Position numbers and translations under genes: made by a program
Assembly: GCA_036320915.1 (NCBI GenBank)
Contig: JAXBDG010000001.1
Coordinates: forward strand, 4,672,001 to 4,736,000
Origin: Linnemannia elongata
Taxonomy: Eukaryota > Mortierellomycota > Mortierellomycetes > Mortierellales > Mortierellaceae
Reading direction: 5' to 3'
Length of the DNA: 64,000 bases
Part shown: one piece after another, positions 46,277-56,586 of the stretch
How positions within the stretch are numbered: position 1 is the first letter of the stretch
Layout of the letters: every line of letters begins with the position of its first letter
The notes under the pieces: generated by a model
Told to the model about the DNA's origin: nothing
What the model saw: the letters and a program-made list of their open reading frames with translations, nothing else
Databases searched by the model: none

Positions 46277-47118
46277 TGTGTTGGAAGGGATGACTTGATG
46301 AGATGAACAAAGTGAACTGTGGGTGAAAGTGAAAGATGGAATGAGAAGAGGAAAAAGACAAAGAAGCGGAGGAGAACAAACAAAAAAAAGACAAGGAGCG
46401 ACAGACAGACAAACAATACAAAAAGAAAAAAAAAGGTGAGAGCCAAGAATGACCGAAGAGGGGGTCTGGAGGTTGGAACGTGTTGGTGGTGGTCAGGGGT
46501 AAAAGTAGCCATTTGGACCTCGTGATAAAGGCTACATTTTCAATCGCTCAGGTACTGACTCCGTCTTTTTCTTTTTTTTCTTCTTTCTTAACCACAATCA
46601 CAAACAAACACAGACACACATCGACTCTCTACAAAAGCAAGGGCAATTGTGACCAAGGCAGCTGGTTTTACGCATTCTTTAGTGAGTTGGTGGGTACTGA
46701 CGAAGAAAGACGAGGTAGCGAAGAGTAAGAATAAGAAGAAAAGACAAAAGGGAGCAAAGACAATTAGAGGGGAGCAAACGAGAACAAACGGTGATGCCTG
46801 GCTGGATCGAAATCATTTATCCCCCTTAATGACAGTTCATTTCCAGAGCATGCTACTCACATGAAAGGGCTGGCCGTTGTATTTTTCTGCATCTTCTCTT
46901 ACGCTCACCACACAAGGGCTCATCCACATAGTCACCAAATACTCCTATAAAAACATCTGCGACAACAACCATCCTATGATGCGAGAGACTTCTCAGGAGT
47001 CGGGACCCGAAGAGGAACAGGGACAGGGAGGAAGTGATAGTGGTGGCGTTCTTGGCCCTGGAGTACATACATAAGCAGCAACGCAGTCATGCTGCTAGAG
47101 GAGGATGAGTAATATCAG
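46277..47118. other. Intergenic region
   Basis: The first 250 bp are the promoter of copy L (A/G-rich on the plus strand). A possible exon of the coiled-coil relic (46990-47095, open in one frame with RSRDPKRNRDRE) is too weak to call. Nothing else is supported. Confidence 0.35.
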
Positions 47119-47625
47119 GTAAAATCATCCACGGCGAGGGAACACCAGGGCGACGCGGCCTGGGTAATCGATTTGCTGAGACGACTGGACAGAGAGAACG
47201 GAGAGCAGGGAAGAAAGGTCACGCAGCTGGAGAACAAGATAGCTGCCCAGCAAAAGACGATCAATAATCTCACTATCGAAAAGGCGAACCAGAATACGGA
47301 AACTGCTCGGCTGCAAATGAGAAGACTAAAAGATGGCAAGAGGAGAAGGAAAAGGAGATTATTTCACCTGAACATGATCAGCGGGAGGTTGACAGGCTGT
47401 GCCTTCAGTGCAGGGAATACCGACGCCAGGTGATCACGATGACGATGGCCAAGCGGGATCTCTTCAAGGATCTGCAGGACTTTCTTGATGAGATGAAGCA
47501 CACTGACTACACACAGGAGGGAGATGTTAGAGGTCTTAATTAACAAGTTCAAGGAGCGAGTTGTCCGGAGGGACTGGCTTTCGATATCGATGCCGATGAC
47601 TGTCTCAAGACAGGCTTGGTAACTC
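47119..47625 (+). pseudogene. Coiled-coil protein relic
   Basis: From 47119 a frame reads through WVIDLLRRLDREN and a strongly charged heptad-like stretch (NKIAAQQKTINNLTIEKANQ). Near 47330 the coiled-coil continues in another frame after one missing A in an AAAA run (RWQEEKEKEI ... VDRLCLQCREYRR, FKDLQDFLDEMKH). Near 47520 it shifts again (EVLINKFKERVVRRDW). Consistent composition across the breaks suggests one former gene with two frameshifts. I do not recognise the family. It lies just upstream of another coiled-coil gene. Confidence 0.4.
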
Positions 47626-47962
47626 ACTTCTTGAATGATTGCAGGCCACCATGCAAAAGAATAAACACAATCTACACGATCCAGGCACAAGGTAAGGTGC
47701 TCCCCTTTTCTCTCTCTTCTTTCGAAACGATGCTCGCATTACTCTCCTCTCCCCTCTCACCTCTCTGATGGTCAAAGCGCAATCAGTACGTGACTGACTG
47801 ATTTTTATACGCAATTCAAAAGGCTGTTTCTTCACCATCATTTCAACTGTGTTCGATCCTGAATAAAGAACAACATACATTCCCTCTTTCATTTTGCCCA
47901 GTCTACGATCTCTCTCCATTCCTCGCTCGCTTTTCTCTCTCCAGCTAACATCTCAAAAACAA
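47626..47962. other. Intergenic region, promoter of the coiled-coil gene
   Basis: Contains C/T-rich tracts (47700-47760 and 47880-47945) typical of the leaders in this window. No gene is seen. Confidence 0.4.
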
Positions 47963-49030
47963 ATGATCGAGTCCAAACCAACAGGCGCAGAGATCGCACA
48001 AACATTACACGCCTGGACTACAACCACCCCCGACTTTGACAAGCCTATGAACGACCAAAAAGAGACCAACTGGATGAATGAGGACATTCTACGCCGAGAG
48101 CTCGAGTACTATAAGAATATTCTCTCGGGAATCACCAGTTTAAGGGACCTGGACTTTGCTTCCCACAGTGGAGGTGACGGTGGTAGTGGAAGGGTGGTCA
48201 CGCTGAGTGAGGGTCTAAATGTCGCATTTACTCTGGATATCCTTGATGTACTGGATGGGCAGGCGAAGGAGATTGAGAGTTTGAGAGTGGACAAGGCGCG
48301 ATTGAATTCGAGGGTAGCGGAACTTGAAGGAGAGAAGTGCTGTTGGGAGATGGGTATGTTTGACGGTGCACGGGTCCTTGGTGGTGGATCCTCTTCCTGT
48401 TCAAAGGAAACAACTGAGACAGCGACAGAGGGGTTGAAACTGTTTGACTCTATTGTTCCTGGTCAGGAAAAGTCAATGTCGCATCCACCGTCGAATGCCC
48501 AGGATGTTGAGCTCCAGACTACGACGACCACTACACATACAAAAAGTGGCGAACAGTCAGCAGCAGCCATCGGCGGTACAATGGATAGAGTGGAGAAAGA
48601 AATACTTGCTCAGCAGAGTCAAACGACCGAGGTCCTTTTCAACTCCGTCTTCCTCGTCAAGGACACGCCCTACAAACAGGAACTCCAGGAAGCCCAAGAC
48701 CATGTCCAGGCTGCATACCGACTGCGAGAACGAGTTGTGCTTGACGTCCTGAAGAGCAACATAGGCAGGACCGAGCTCCAAGGTGGTATCAGGGCTCTGC
48801 AAGAGCAGGTCGGGGGCTTGCGGATGAAACGAGATGCTTTCTTGTGGATGCTGGAGACGCTTCATGGGACATGGGCGCAGGCGATGGAAGTTCGACTGAG
48901 GTACTTGACTGCGATCCATATCCTTGAGGCGACGATTCGGGTGCTGGACAGATATCGACAGGAGGAGCAGCAGCATCAGCAACAACAACAACAACAACAA
49001 CAGCAGCAGCAAAGGAAGACATGTTATTAG
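47963..49030 (+). CDS. Predicted coiled-coil protein with poly-Gln tail
   Basis: A single exon encodes 355 residues from the first ATG (47963). Residues 1-45 are polar (IAQTLHAWTTTTPDFDKPMN). A segment around residues 85-125 (DILDVLDGQAKEIESLRVDK, then ARLNSRVAELEGE) and another at about 215-340 (VEKEILAQQSQ, LQEAQDHVQAAYRLRERVVL) have heptad-like hydrophobic spacing, so coiled-coils are likely. A Ser/Thr-rich spacer lies between. The C-terminus is a Gln run of about 18 (CAG/CAA) before RKTCY. No catalytic motif or membrane segment is visible and I do not recognise the family. An upstream in-frame TTG is not a plausible start. Confidence 0.7.
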   Translation: MIESKPTGAEIAQTLHAWTTTTPDFDKPMNDQKETNWMNEDILRRELEYYKNILSGITSLRDLDFASHSGGDGGSGRVVTLSEGLNVAFTLDILDVLDGQAKEIESLRVDKARLNSRVAELEGEKCCWEMGMFDGARVLGGGSSSCSKETTETATEGLKLFDSIVPGQEKSMSHPPSNAQDVELQTTTTTTHTKSGEQSAAAIGGTMDRVEKEILAQQSQTTEVLFNSVFLVKDTPYKQELQEAQDHVQAAYRLRERVVLDVLKSNIGRTELQGGIRALQEQVGGLRMKRDAFLWMLETLHGTWAQAMEVRLRYLTAIHILEATIRVLDRYRQEEQQHQQQQQQQQQQQQRKTCY

Positions 49031-52000
49031 CCTCTCACTTGCTGCTTATCCTCTTTTTTTGCTCTCTCGCAGGATATTGCATGCATCAGAACGTTGTGTT
49101 TGAATTCTTTCGAGTAGCGGCCCCTTTCGTATTCTTCTTCCTTCTTCCTTCTCGCGCTTTATTGTAAGGAGTTATGAGGGACCATTTTCTATCAGTGCGA
49201 CGCGTGCACGCGTTTTTTCTGTGTTCCTTCTGCATCTTGGACTACCCTATTCTTCTTATTTGGATTGCTTCCTTCGTAACCCTTTTGATATGAAAACTGC
49301 TTCCTTCTCTCGTACTTTTGTTCACTCTCGATCCTTAGTTCCCTTTCAGGTTCAGGAGTCGAAAAGTAAAAAAATAAAAGAGAGCTCCTTCCTAGGGTTA
49401 GCAGTAGCTGAGGTGTTTATTATTTTTTTCTCACACGAATGAAATAAAGAACGCATAGAAGTGGCCATCTACTTTTGAACCATAAATGTAACCCCATGGT
49501 CGAAAAAAAAATAAAATGCCTCGTTTTCCTTGTCGTGTGTCATCCATCCCTCCCCGAACCAATTGATTCCCTATCCTGCCCTTTACATCGCCTATCGGTC
49601 CACCCATGTCCTTCTCTTATATATGCATGTACCCTTGCATCCCTACTATATGCGGCCTTTTTTTTACTTATTGGTAACATCACTCCTGTTTCCTGTCAAA
49701 AAAGACAAAAAAAAAATCCTGTTTCCTGTTCTATGGACTCCCTTCCCTTAGTCCTTCAGGTTCACTTTTCTCGCCCTTTCTCTCTTTCTTCTCTTCACTC
49801 TCTTCAACCTTTTCTCCCTTCCTCCCTCCCTTTCTTCTTCCTAAACACTCATTCCTCTCATTTTCTTTCAAGCAGTAATCAGCTACTTGCATTCATACAA
49901 CATCCCATTCACATTCTCAACAACAGCAACAACAAGTCTATTTTTATTGGTCCTCCTGGGAATCACTCTTTTCTTTTTCACACACTCTCTTTTTCCCTCA
50001 TTTCTATCATATTATTTTTTTCTTGCTTCTAGGTCCACACTCACTTTCCTTTCCTTCCACTTCCTTATTTCATATACACCAAGCAGTACATGCCTTCTTG
50101 TTCTTGTTCTTCCTCTCTTCCTTTTTACGCTCTTCTTTAGCCCAAACAACGTGTCTGGCAATCCAACTGCTCTCTTTTTCTTTCCTGGCCATTTTTCTTG
50201 CCTCTTCTTTCCTTTCTTCAATCACTTGTTCCTTGGTTCTGGACAACACGCATAAGATATATCTTATTTCAATGCGAGATCCCCGTCTGTCTTCTTCTCT
50301 CAATCCTATTTATCTCTGTTGCCTCGACCCCATCCTCGTCGCCACAAGCCATCTTCTATCTTCATTCCTCCTCTCTTACTCTACAACCTCTCTCGACGAC
50401 CCTTGAACCCAGTTCTCCTCTTCCCTCTCGCCTCCCTTGCCTTCACTCGGTCGACACAATACAACCACACCACCAGCACTCTCTAAGGCCTTGTGGTTGC
50501 TATTCATCTCTCACAGACTCCTTTATCCCTTGTACGGAGAGATTGAATACACCGACAGCAAATACCCCACTATCGATCTCCGAGGAGAACTTTATCGTCC
50601 AGCTCAACCTAGCCCAATTGCCTCCCCCTCTTTCACCCTTTTGTGTTTTCAACTTGGCCCTGTGATACTCTGACCGAACTATCTCTTTTTGCATTAAGCA
50701 TCAAGCATAAGCATATCAAAAAAAGACTTTGCATTTTATCCTTTTTTTCCCAACCACCCCGTCGTGCTTTTGCCCGCATTATCCGCATCGCCCCCCTCCC
50801 TTCCCTTTTTCACCCCATCTCCTTTTCCCTTTCTCCTATCCTCCCCTTTTCTCCCTTGTGTACCCACTCTCTGGGCAATTCGACTTCCAAAAGGGTAAGT
50901 AACCAAAGAACACTTTTCTCCCATGTGCCTGTTTTGTGTGGAGTAGTAGCTGTTGAGTTTTAGTGCTTGTGGACCTTGTTGGCGTGAACTGGAATTTGCG
51001 TCGTTCTGTTGTTGTTTCGAGCACACACTGTGTAATGTAGAATAGGAGGACGACAATGATAATTGTTCTGGTCTATGTGTATGTGTCGTGTGAGTCAATG
51101 AGTGGCATCTGCTAATCGGTTTGATCCTGCCTTGTACGTTGGTTACTTCATTTTACGCTTATGCATCTTTCCTGTTTGTTTGTCAGTTGGAAACATTGAC
51201 GCAGAATACTCTCTATCATCGTCATGGGTCGCATCATGCACTTGTTATTGAGAGACTGCTACAAAACTAGCAGAAAAAGAAAAGAAGAAAACGAAAAGAG
51301 GGGAGGAATGAAGTGAGCGTATGAGAGAGAGAGAGAAAGAGAGCGGTTATCATAGTCGTGGCTCTCGTTGTGTTCTCTGTGCTCCCATAGTCGACGCTCC
51401 TCTGAGCAATGCGTACTGTGTGTGTGTGTCTCTTTCTATAATGCGCTGTGGTGTGCATGTACTCTTTGTCTTTCTCTTCTTTCTTTCCTTTTATTCCTTC
51501 CTCTTTTCCCTTCCTCTTTTCCCTTGTTGTTCTCGTGTTAGCCAACGATACTTCGCCCATTGGAAACGTTTTCTCTCTCACCGTCCATCTGACAACCGAC
51601 ATATCCTCACAGCCTACATCGGCTCTTCTCCTCACCTCATCTCTCTTCGCCTCCCCCTCCCCCTCCACTCTCGATCTGTTTTCAATTTTCTACAGCCACC
51701 TTCTCTTTCTTCACCTTCTCTTTAACCTTATCATTATTTCACCATTAGCAATTGCTACACGGTGTCTATTAATTCCTACCACTGCATCGCCATTTTTTCA
51801 CCCAATCGTTATCGTCCTTTACTACTTTTCCCTCTCTCCCTCCTCTCTTCGCTCCCACCTACCGCCATTTCTATTCATTTCACCTTTTTATTCACAGCCT
51901 TTTTTGTGTGGCTTTTGAACAAGAACAACTGCAGAGTAAAGAGAGCGAGCGAGCGAGAGAGGGGAGCCTTTTGCCTTCAGTTCACACATTGTGTTCTAAA

Positions 52001-52257
52001 CATACTTTTCATACTAATACCTTGTACCCTAATTGTTTCCCATATTCGCCTCAATTTTGTAAGACCTTAATTGCTCACACAACTTTCTATTTTTTTTTGT
52101 TTCTCTTCAATTCACTTTTCTTCATAGCAATTCTTTCTTCTCCACACTTTCAACCGACTCCCCACTCTTCCTCAGCTTCTTCCCGTACCACTTTCACCAT
52201 CACAAATAAGACCAACAACAACAACTAACCAACACCATCACTACAGCAACAAGAGTC
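49031..52257. other. Long pyrimidine-rich leader/promoter region of the phosphatase gene
   Basis: More than 3.2 kb without a supported gene. From about 49740 to 50860 and again from 51450 to 52200 the plus strand is dominated by C and T, giving many long but compositionally spurious Leu/Phe/Ser frames. A strong donor (AAAGG|GTAAGTA at about 50894) and a pyrimidine-tract acceptor (CCTCAG at about 52173) could bound a large 5' UTR intron of the phosphatase gene. That is only an inference from site quality. Confidence 0.4.
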
Positions 52258-52830
52258 ATGAGTACTATGTTCAACAACAGCACTCCTTCCAACATCCCTA
52301 TTATCATGCCTATCGCCGCGACAGGAGGTACCATGGCCAGAAGTGTCAGCTCGGATGGATCCTCCACCACATCCTCAATTACAGCCGTCAACCACTCAAC
52401 CACCTCTCGGCTCCAACGACTGCCAACCCCACCTCGAAGCCCCGGACTCGCTCCTCTCGGGAAACAACTGACACTGATCGAGCCCCCAATGACAAAGGGG
52501 ATTCGGTTCTTGATCCTCGACTGCCCCACAGACTCGACACTCCCCTTTTACCTGGCAGAATTGAAGAGGCACCAGGTGACAGATGTGGTTCGATGCTGCG
52601 AACCAACTTATAGGACCGATTCCCTCCTTGCCGAACATATCTTGGTCCACGATTGGCCCTTCCGGGATGGTGCTGTGGTATGTTTGTGTGTTTGTGCTTT
52701 TTTTTTTGTTACTCTCCCTCTTTGTTTATCCATGCAGGAGTGGTTTTTGGATCCTTGTTTTGTGTGTTTTATGATGTTTTGTTTGGTTCCATCGCATAAT
52801 GTTTAGCCACCTCCCTATCGACAACCACAC

Positions 52831-52861
<31 letters not shown>

Positions 52862-53558
52862 GTCACATCTACACTCCACCGTTATTTTTCGCACAACAAT
52901 TCTCCCCCGTGTTCTTTGATCAGCTCAACCAGTGAGCAGAGATCCTTGACACAGTTGGACGCGACAGTCTTACTCACAGAGGAGGAGGAGGAGGGCGAAT
53001 CATTTCTCAAGGAGGGAGTTCTTTAGACGCAATTGGTGGCGTGTGATTTGTGCTCCTCTGGCATCTTATAACACCGCCTCTCCTCTTTTCTCTCCATTTC
53101 TTTAGCCCCCTGCAAACATCATCAAGAACTGGCTCCAACTAGTCGACACCCGCATCGTTCGACCACTCCACAACAATCATCACCAACAACAACAGCAATG
53201 CAACGGATCACCCACCATCTCCGAAGTAGAAGACGACACCCTTGTGGCCCCAACAATCGCCGTCCACTGCGTCGCCGGTCTTGGACGTGCCCCCATCCTC
53301 GTCGCCATTGCACTGATCGAACTCGGGATGGCGAATCTGGATACTATCGAATTTATCCGTCGACGGCGCCGAGGATGTTTCAACAGTAACCAGATCACCT
53401 ACATCGACGGATATAAGCGGAACAAGATCTTGAAGCACCCTCTCGGTAGTGGATCGGGACCGGTTTCTTCTTCTTCGAATGGATCGTCATCGGGATCTGG
53501 AAGCGTTGCTGCAGGGGTCAAGAATGGGTTGAGTAGAGTGTTTCGGCTTAAGGTCTGA
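52258..53558 (+). CDS. PRL-type (PTP4A-like) protein tyrosine phosphatase
   Basis: Two exons, 52258 to 52674 or 52677 and 53106-53558, give 289-290 residues. The active-site loop HCVAGLGRAPILVAIALIE is the PRL signature (C-x5-R with Ala instead of Ser/Thr). The upstream loop HDWPFRDGA keeps the second Asp, the general acid of PRLs (WPFDDG), with the first changed to Arg. The regulatory-cysteine motif VVRCCEPTY is also present. PRLs regulate Mg2+ handling through CNNM proteins. Differences from the roughly 170-residue family: an 80-residue Ser/Thr/Pro N-terminal extension, a His/Gln insert before the active site, and a Ser/Gly-rich C-terminus ending FRLKV without the usual CAAX prenylation box. 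The donor is ambiguous by one codon: GCT|GTGGTA preserves DGAPPAN, while GTG|GTATGT is the stronger site. Confidence 0.9.
52835..52861 (+). repeat. 27-nt poly-T tract in the phosphatase intron
   Basis: An uninterrupted run of T within the single intron of the phosphatase gene. Length is likely to vary between strains. Confidence 0.85.
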
Positions 53559-54250
53559 AGGTCACGGTGTGCAGGGAAGGCAGGAGCCACACAGACTTGA
53601 AGAGTTACCCGGACCGACGACGTCGATCATATTGGAAGCGACAACATAAGGAGAACCAAAAAGGAGTTCTCTACTTGATCCTTTTGGTGGCACACACCGG
53701 ACGGCAACATACGACGAAAACTCAATGGAGATCCTGGAAGTGATGTTTCGAGCGAAGGATTTGCGACCGTGGCCCTTGGAGCTGGCTCCTGGACGGGATA
53801 CAATTGAGGGCATGGCGTATTTGTCTGCTGCCGCATTATTGGTCGGCATGGCTTCGAGGACCTGATGGTCAATCTTGTCGTATGAGAACCATGCTGTTAT
53901 GGACGGGCGTTTAGCCTGTCTTTGTCATCCTGGACCGAGAACTCGCCTCGTGGACCAGGATTTGTTTTTTTTAAGTCTAGTCGGACATCCTTGTACTTTT
54001 ATTAAAGACAATTTTTCATTTGATCCCTTGCAAAAAACTGATCTTCAACCCTTAATGTGCGACTTCCCCAGTCCTTTACTGCGGCATGAATTATTTTTTC
54101 TTTACATATCCTTTTTTTTTTGTTGCATTTCTCTTTTTTTTTTTTTTTTTTCTTTTTCTTTTCTTCAACCTTTTCATGACCTTTCCACTCACCTACCAAC
54201 AGTTCCAGGCAAGCATAAGTTCTCTTAAACGGGGCGCAGTCAAAAAGGCC
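53559..54250. other. Intergenic region
   Basis: 3' flank of the phosphatase and 5' flank of the helicase-like gene. A short plus-strand frame (about 53650-53865, containing DPFGGTHRTATYDENS and LRPWPLELAPGRDT) has a coding look but no good start and no family I recognise. A T-tract lies at about 54132-54151. Confidence 0.35.
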
Positions 54251-55855
54251 ATGCTCTCAGTCATTTCCAAATCACTTATTGAATGGGTTCGCTTTTTTGC
54301 TCTCCACTCGCTCTAACGTTTCATTGTATTATTTTCTCCTACCCCCCCCCCCCCCCCTTCGGGGTTTTTTTTTACGAAAAAAAATAGGCGAACTATGACG
54401 ATGCCATTGACAGTTTTGACAATATGGGACTCTCCCCAAGATTGAGGGCCACACTCTCTAGAAAGGAGTAAGGGGGTCGTCGTCGTGTTTACAATAATAT
54501 GGAGTTCACAGCGGAGTACAACGCCTGAGAGCTCCAGATTTTATGAAAAACTTTAGACACCCATCACTCTTTTTCATCTCCCTTAACCCTATGTTTACCC
54601 CGTCCTTTTTCCATTTTCAATTAGGATTGAAACACCAACGCAGGTGCAACAACGCACAATCCTCCCCATCATCCAAGGTCGTAATGTAATCCTGAAGGCA
54701 CAATCAGGGACTGGAAGGATGGTTGCGTTTGTTGTTGCGGCGCTACAAAAAGTCGACCCCAGGACTTGTGAATGTCAGGTCTTGATCGTGACGCCCGAGC
54801 GTGGGGTTGCGTTGGATGTGTGGAGGTTGTTGAAGGAACTTGGTGGACCTTTGGGGGTTGTTTGTCGGACTTGTTTGGATGGTGATGATGGTACTGCAGG
54901 AGAGGAAGAAGAAGGAACGAGGCAGTTTGTGGACGACTCGGATAGGTCTGCCACTCCTCCGCATGTGGTTGTGGGTACTCCTGGACGAGTACTACATCAT
55001 ATTCAGGCTGGTGACCTAGAATCGAGTTCTGTAGATCTATTGATGGTTACAGATCTGGACACTTTGCTTCTCAAACAGCTGGGTAACCCTCTTGAAGGCA
55101 TCTTTAATGCCCTTACACCATCCAGCTCTCGATCAGATCCAAGACTCCAAGTCGCCTTGTACTTTGACCTCCAAACCCCAGAACTCGTCCACACCGCCAC
55201 CCAACTCACCCACAGACCGCAGCATTCAAACAACAACGATGATGAGGCGGCAAGAGTGGTCAAGATTTTTGTCCGAAAGGTACCCATCAACCTCCTTCAC
55301 GTCCGGCACTTCTATCTAGACGTCGATAGAGAGGACTGGAAATTCGAGACCATCTGTGACCTGTACGATATCTTGGTGGGACAACAGATGGTGGTCTTTT
55401 GTAATACCCGTGAGAAACTCGATCAGCTCGCCCATTCCTTCCAATCTCCAACGTCTCCACTTTACACCAACCCCCAGGTCACCGACCACGAAACCCAGGT
55501 CGTCGCACGCGTTGGATGTATGTACGTCGATCAACCCTCCCTTGATCGCGCAAGGGTCATGCAATCCTTCCGTCAAGGCGAGATCCGGATCCTCATCCTC
55601 GCTACCCCTCTCACGTTCTCAGATCTGGAACTCGCTCACCAAGTGAACCTCGTGGTCGGGTATGATCTCCCTCTAGACCAAGAGGTGTACCTACGACGGT
55701 GTGGGGTGCGCCGGTGGGGGTTATATTGGCTACAGAGGATGGTGTGTATTAGTTTTGTGAATGGACAGGAAGAAATGGGGTTGTTGAGGGATATTGAGGC
55801 AGGTGTTGGGGATATGATTTCGGAGATGCCTTTGAATATTGAAGAGTATTTCTAG
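54251..55855 (+). CDS. eIF4A-like DEAD-box protein with degraded ATPase motifs
   Basis: I read exons 54251-54286 (tentative), 54388-54467 and 54625-55855, about 448 residues. The second and third are joined by GA|GTAAGG to TTAG|G in phase. The protein aligns along its whole length with eIF4A: ANYDDAIDSFDNMGLSP (eIF4A has SNYDE...DSFDDMxL), the Q motif TPTQVQQRTILPIIQGR, VVGTPGR, VVFCNTREKLDQLAH and VVGYDLPLDQEVYLRR. The key catalytic residues have changed. Walker A is AQSGTGRM instead of AQSGTGKT, the DEAD box is TDLD, SAT is not recognisable, and the Arg-finger motif HRIGRxGRxGR is RRCGVRRWGLYWL. The open frame of about 410 codons without a stop argues for selection on a non-enzymatic role. 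The first exon is uncertain. Confidence 0.8.
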
Positions 55856-56586
55856 AGTAGGGGACAAGCAGTAGTGATGATTTTTTTTTATCGGATAATG
55901 ATGTATTTCTTTACTCACCCTTGCGACAAATGTTTTTCTGTCAGTCGTTGATGTTTTTACTGGCCTGTCTTGTGGTGCTTGATGAGATAACGGTGCCTAT
56001 TCCGGAGGCAACATGATGGGCAATGGACGTAGCCCTAAAGACAAGCCAAGAAAAAAAAAAAGAGTTAAAGAGACAAATATATTGAGGATTTCACATTAAA
56101 TATTTTGGTTTGGCCACTAAACCCCGATTAGCCAGCTATTCAGGACAACATTTTTGTTCCACACCCAATGCAAACCCCTGCTCACAGCTGGATTAGTGGT
56201 TAATTTTTTTTACATTATTTTGGTTGAAAGGTACAAAAGAATTTGCTCTTCGAAAGCGGGGGCGTCTGGGGGGTACCTGACAGTGGTCGGTGATGCGGGG
56301 AACATATTATTTAACAACATTTTTTGGTACCGGTTGGTCCTTGAACCATCAGTTTTGTTTCATATTGTTGGCCTGGGCTTTTGACCAATTGAAGGTTCCT
56401 AGATGTGTGTTTTCGGAGGGCGTCGATAGTGTTGGTGAACAGTGAGCGTGCCACCAAGGCGTTTGGATATTGACCGCAAATCAAAAAGAATACTGGAGTG
56501 GGTAAAAAGTATCGGTTTTTTTATTCATGAACATAAAAATGAGAAAAAAAAAGAGGAAGACAGGAACTCTATTTTTTTTTTTTTTT
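55856..56586. promoter_or_regulatory. Orphan family promoter element downstream of copy M
   Basis: Positions 56341-56350 (TTGAACCATC), the GGCCTGGGCTTTTGACCAATTG stretch, GAAGGTTCCT (56391-56400) and GGCGTTTGGATATTGACCGC near 56458-56477 make an eroded minus-strand family element. To its left lies the helicase-like gene on the plus strand, not a minus-strand family member, so its own gene seems to be lost. The rest of the interval holds the 3' flanks only. Confidence 0.5.

Noticed and set aside
47894..47962. Earlier start for the coiled-coil gene.
   Set aside because: It begins at TTG inside a C/T-rich leader. The first ATG at 47963 is the simpler choice.
49475..51918. Several 100-185-codon frames in the C/T-rich region.
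   Set aside because: Their composition (Leu/Phe/Ser/Pro) is dictated by base bias. They overlap in multiple frames and show no domain or splice structure.
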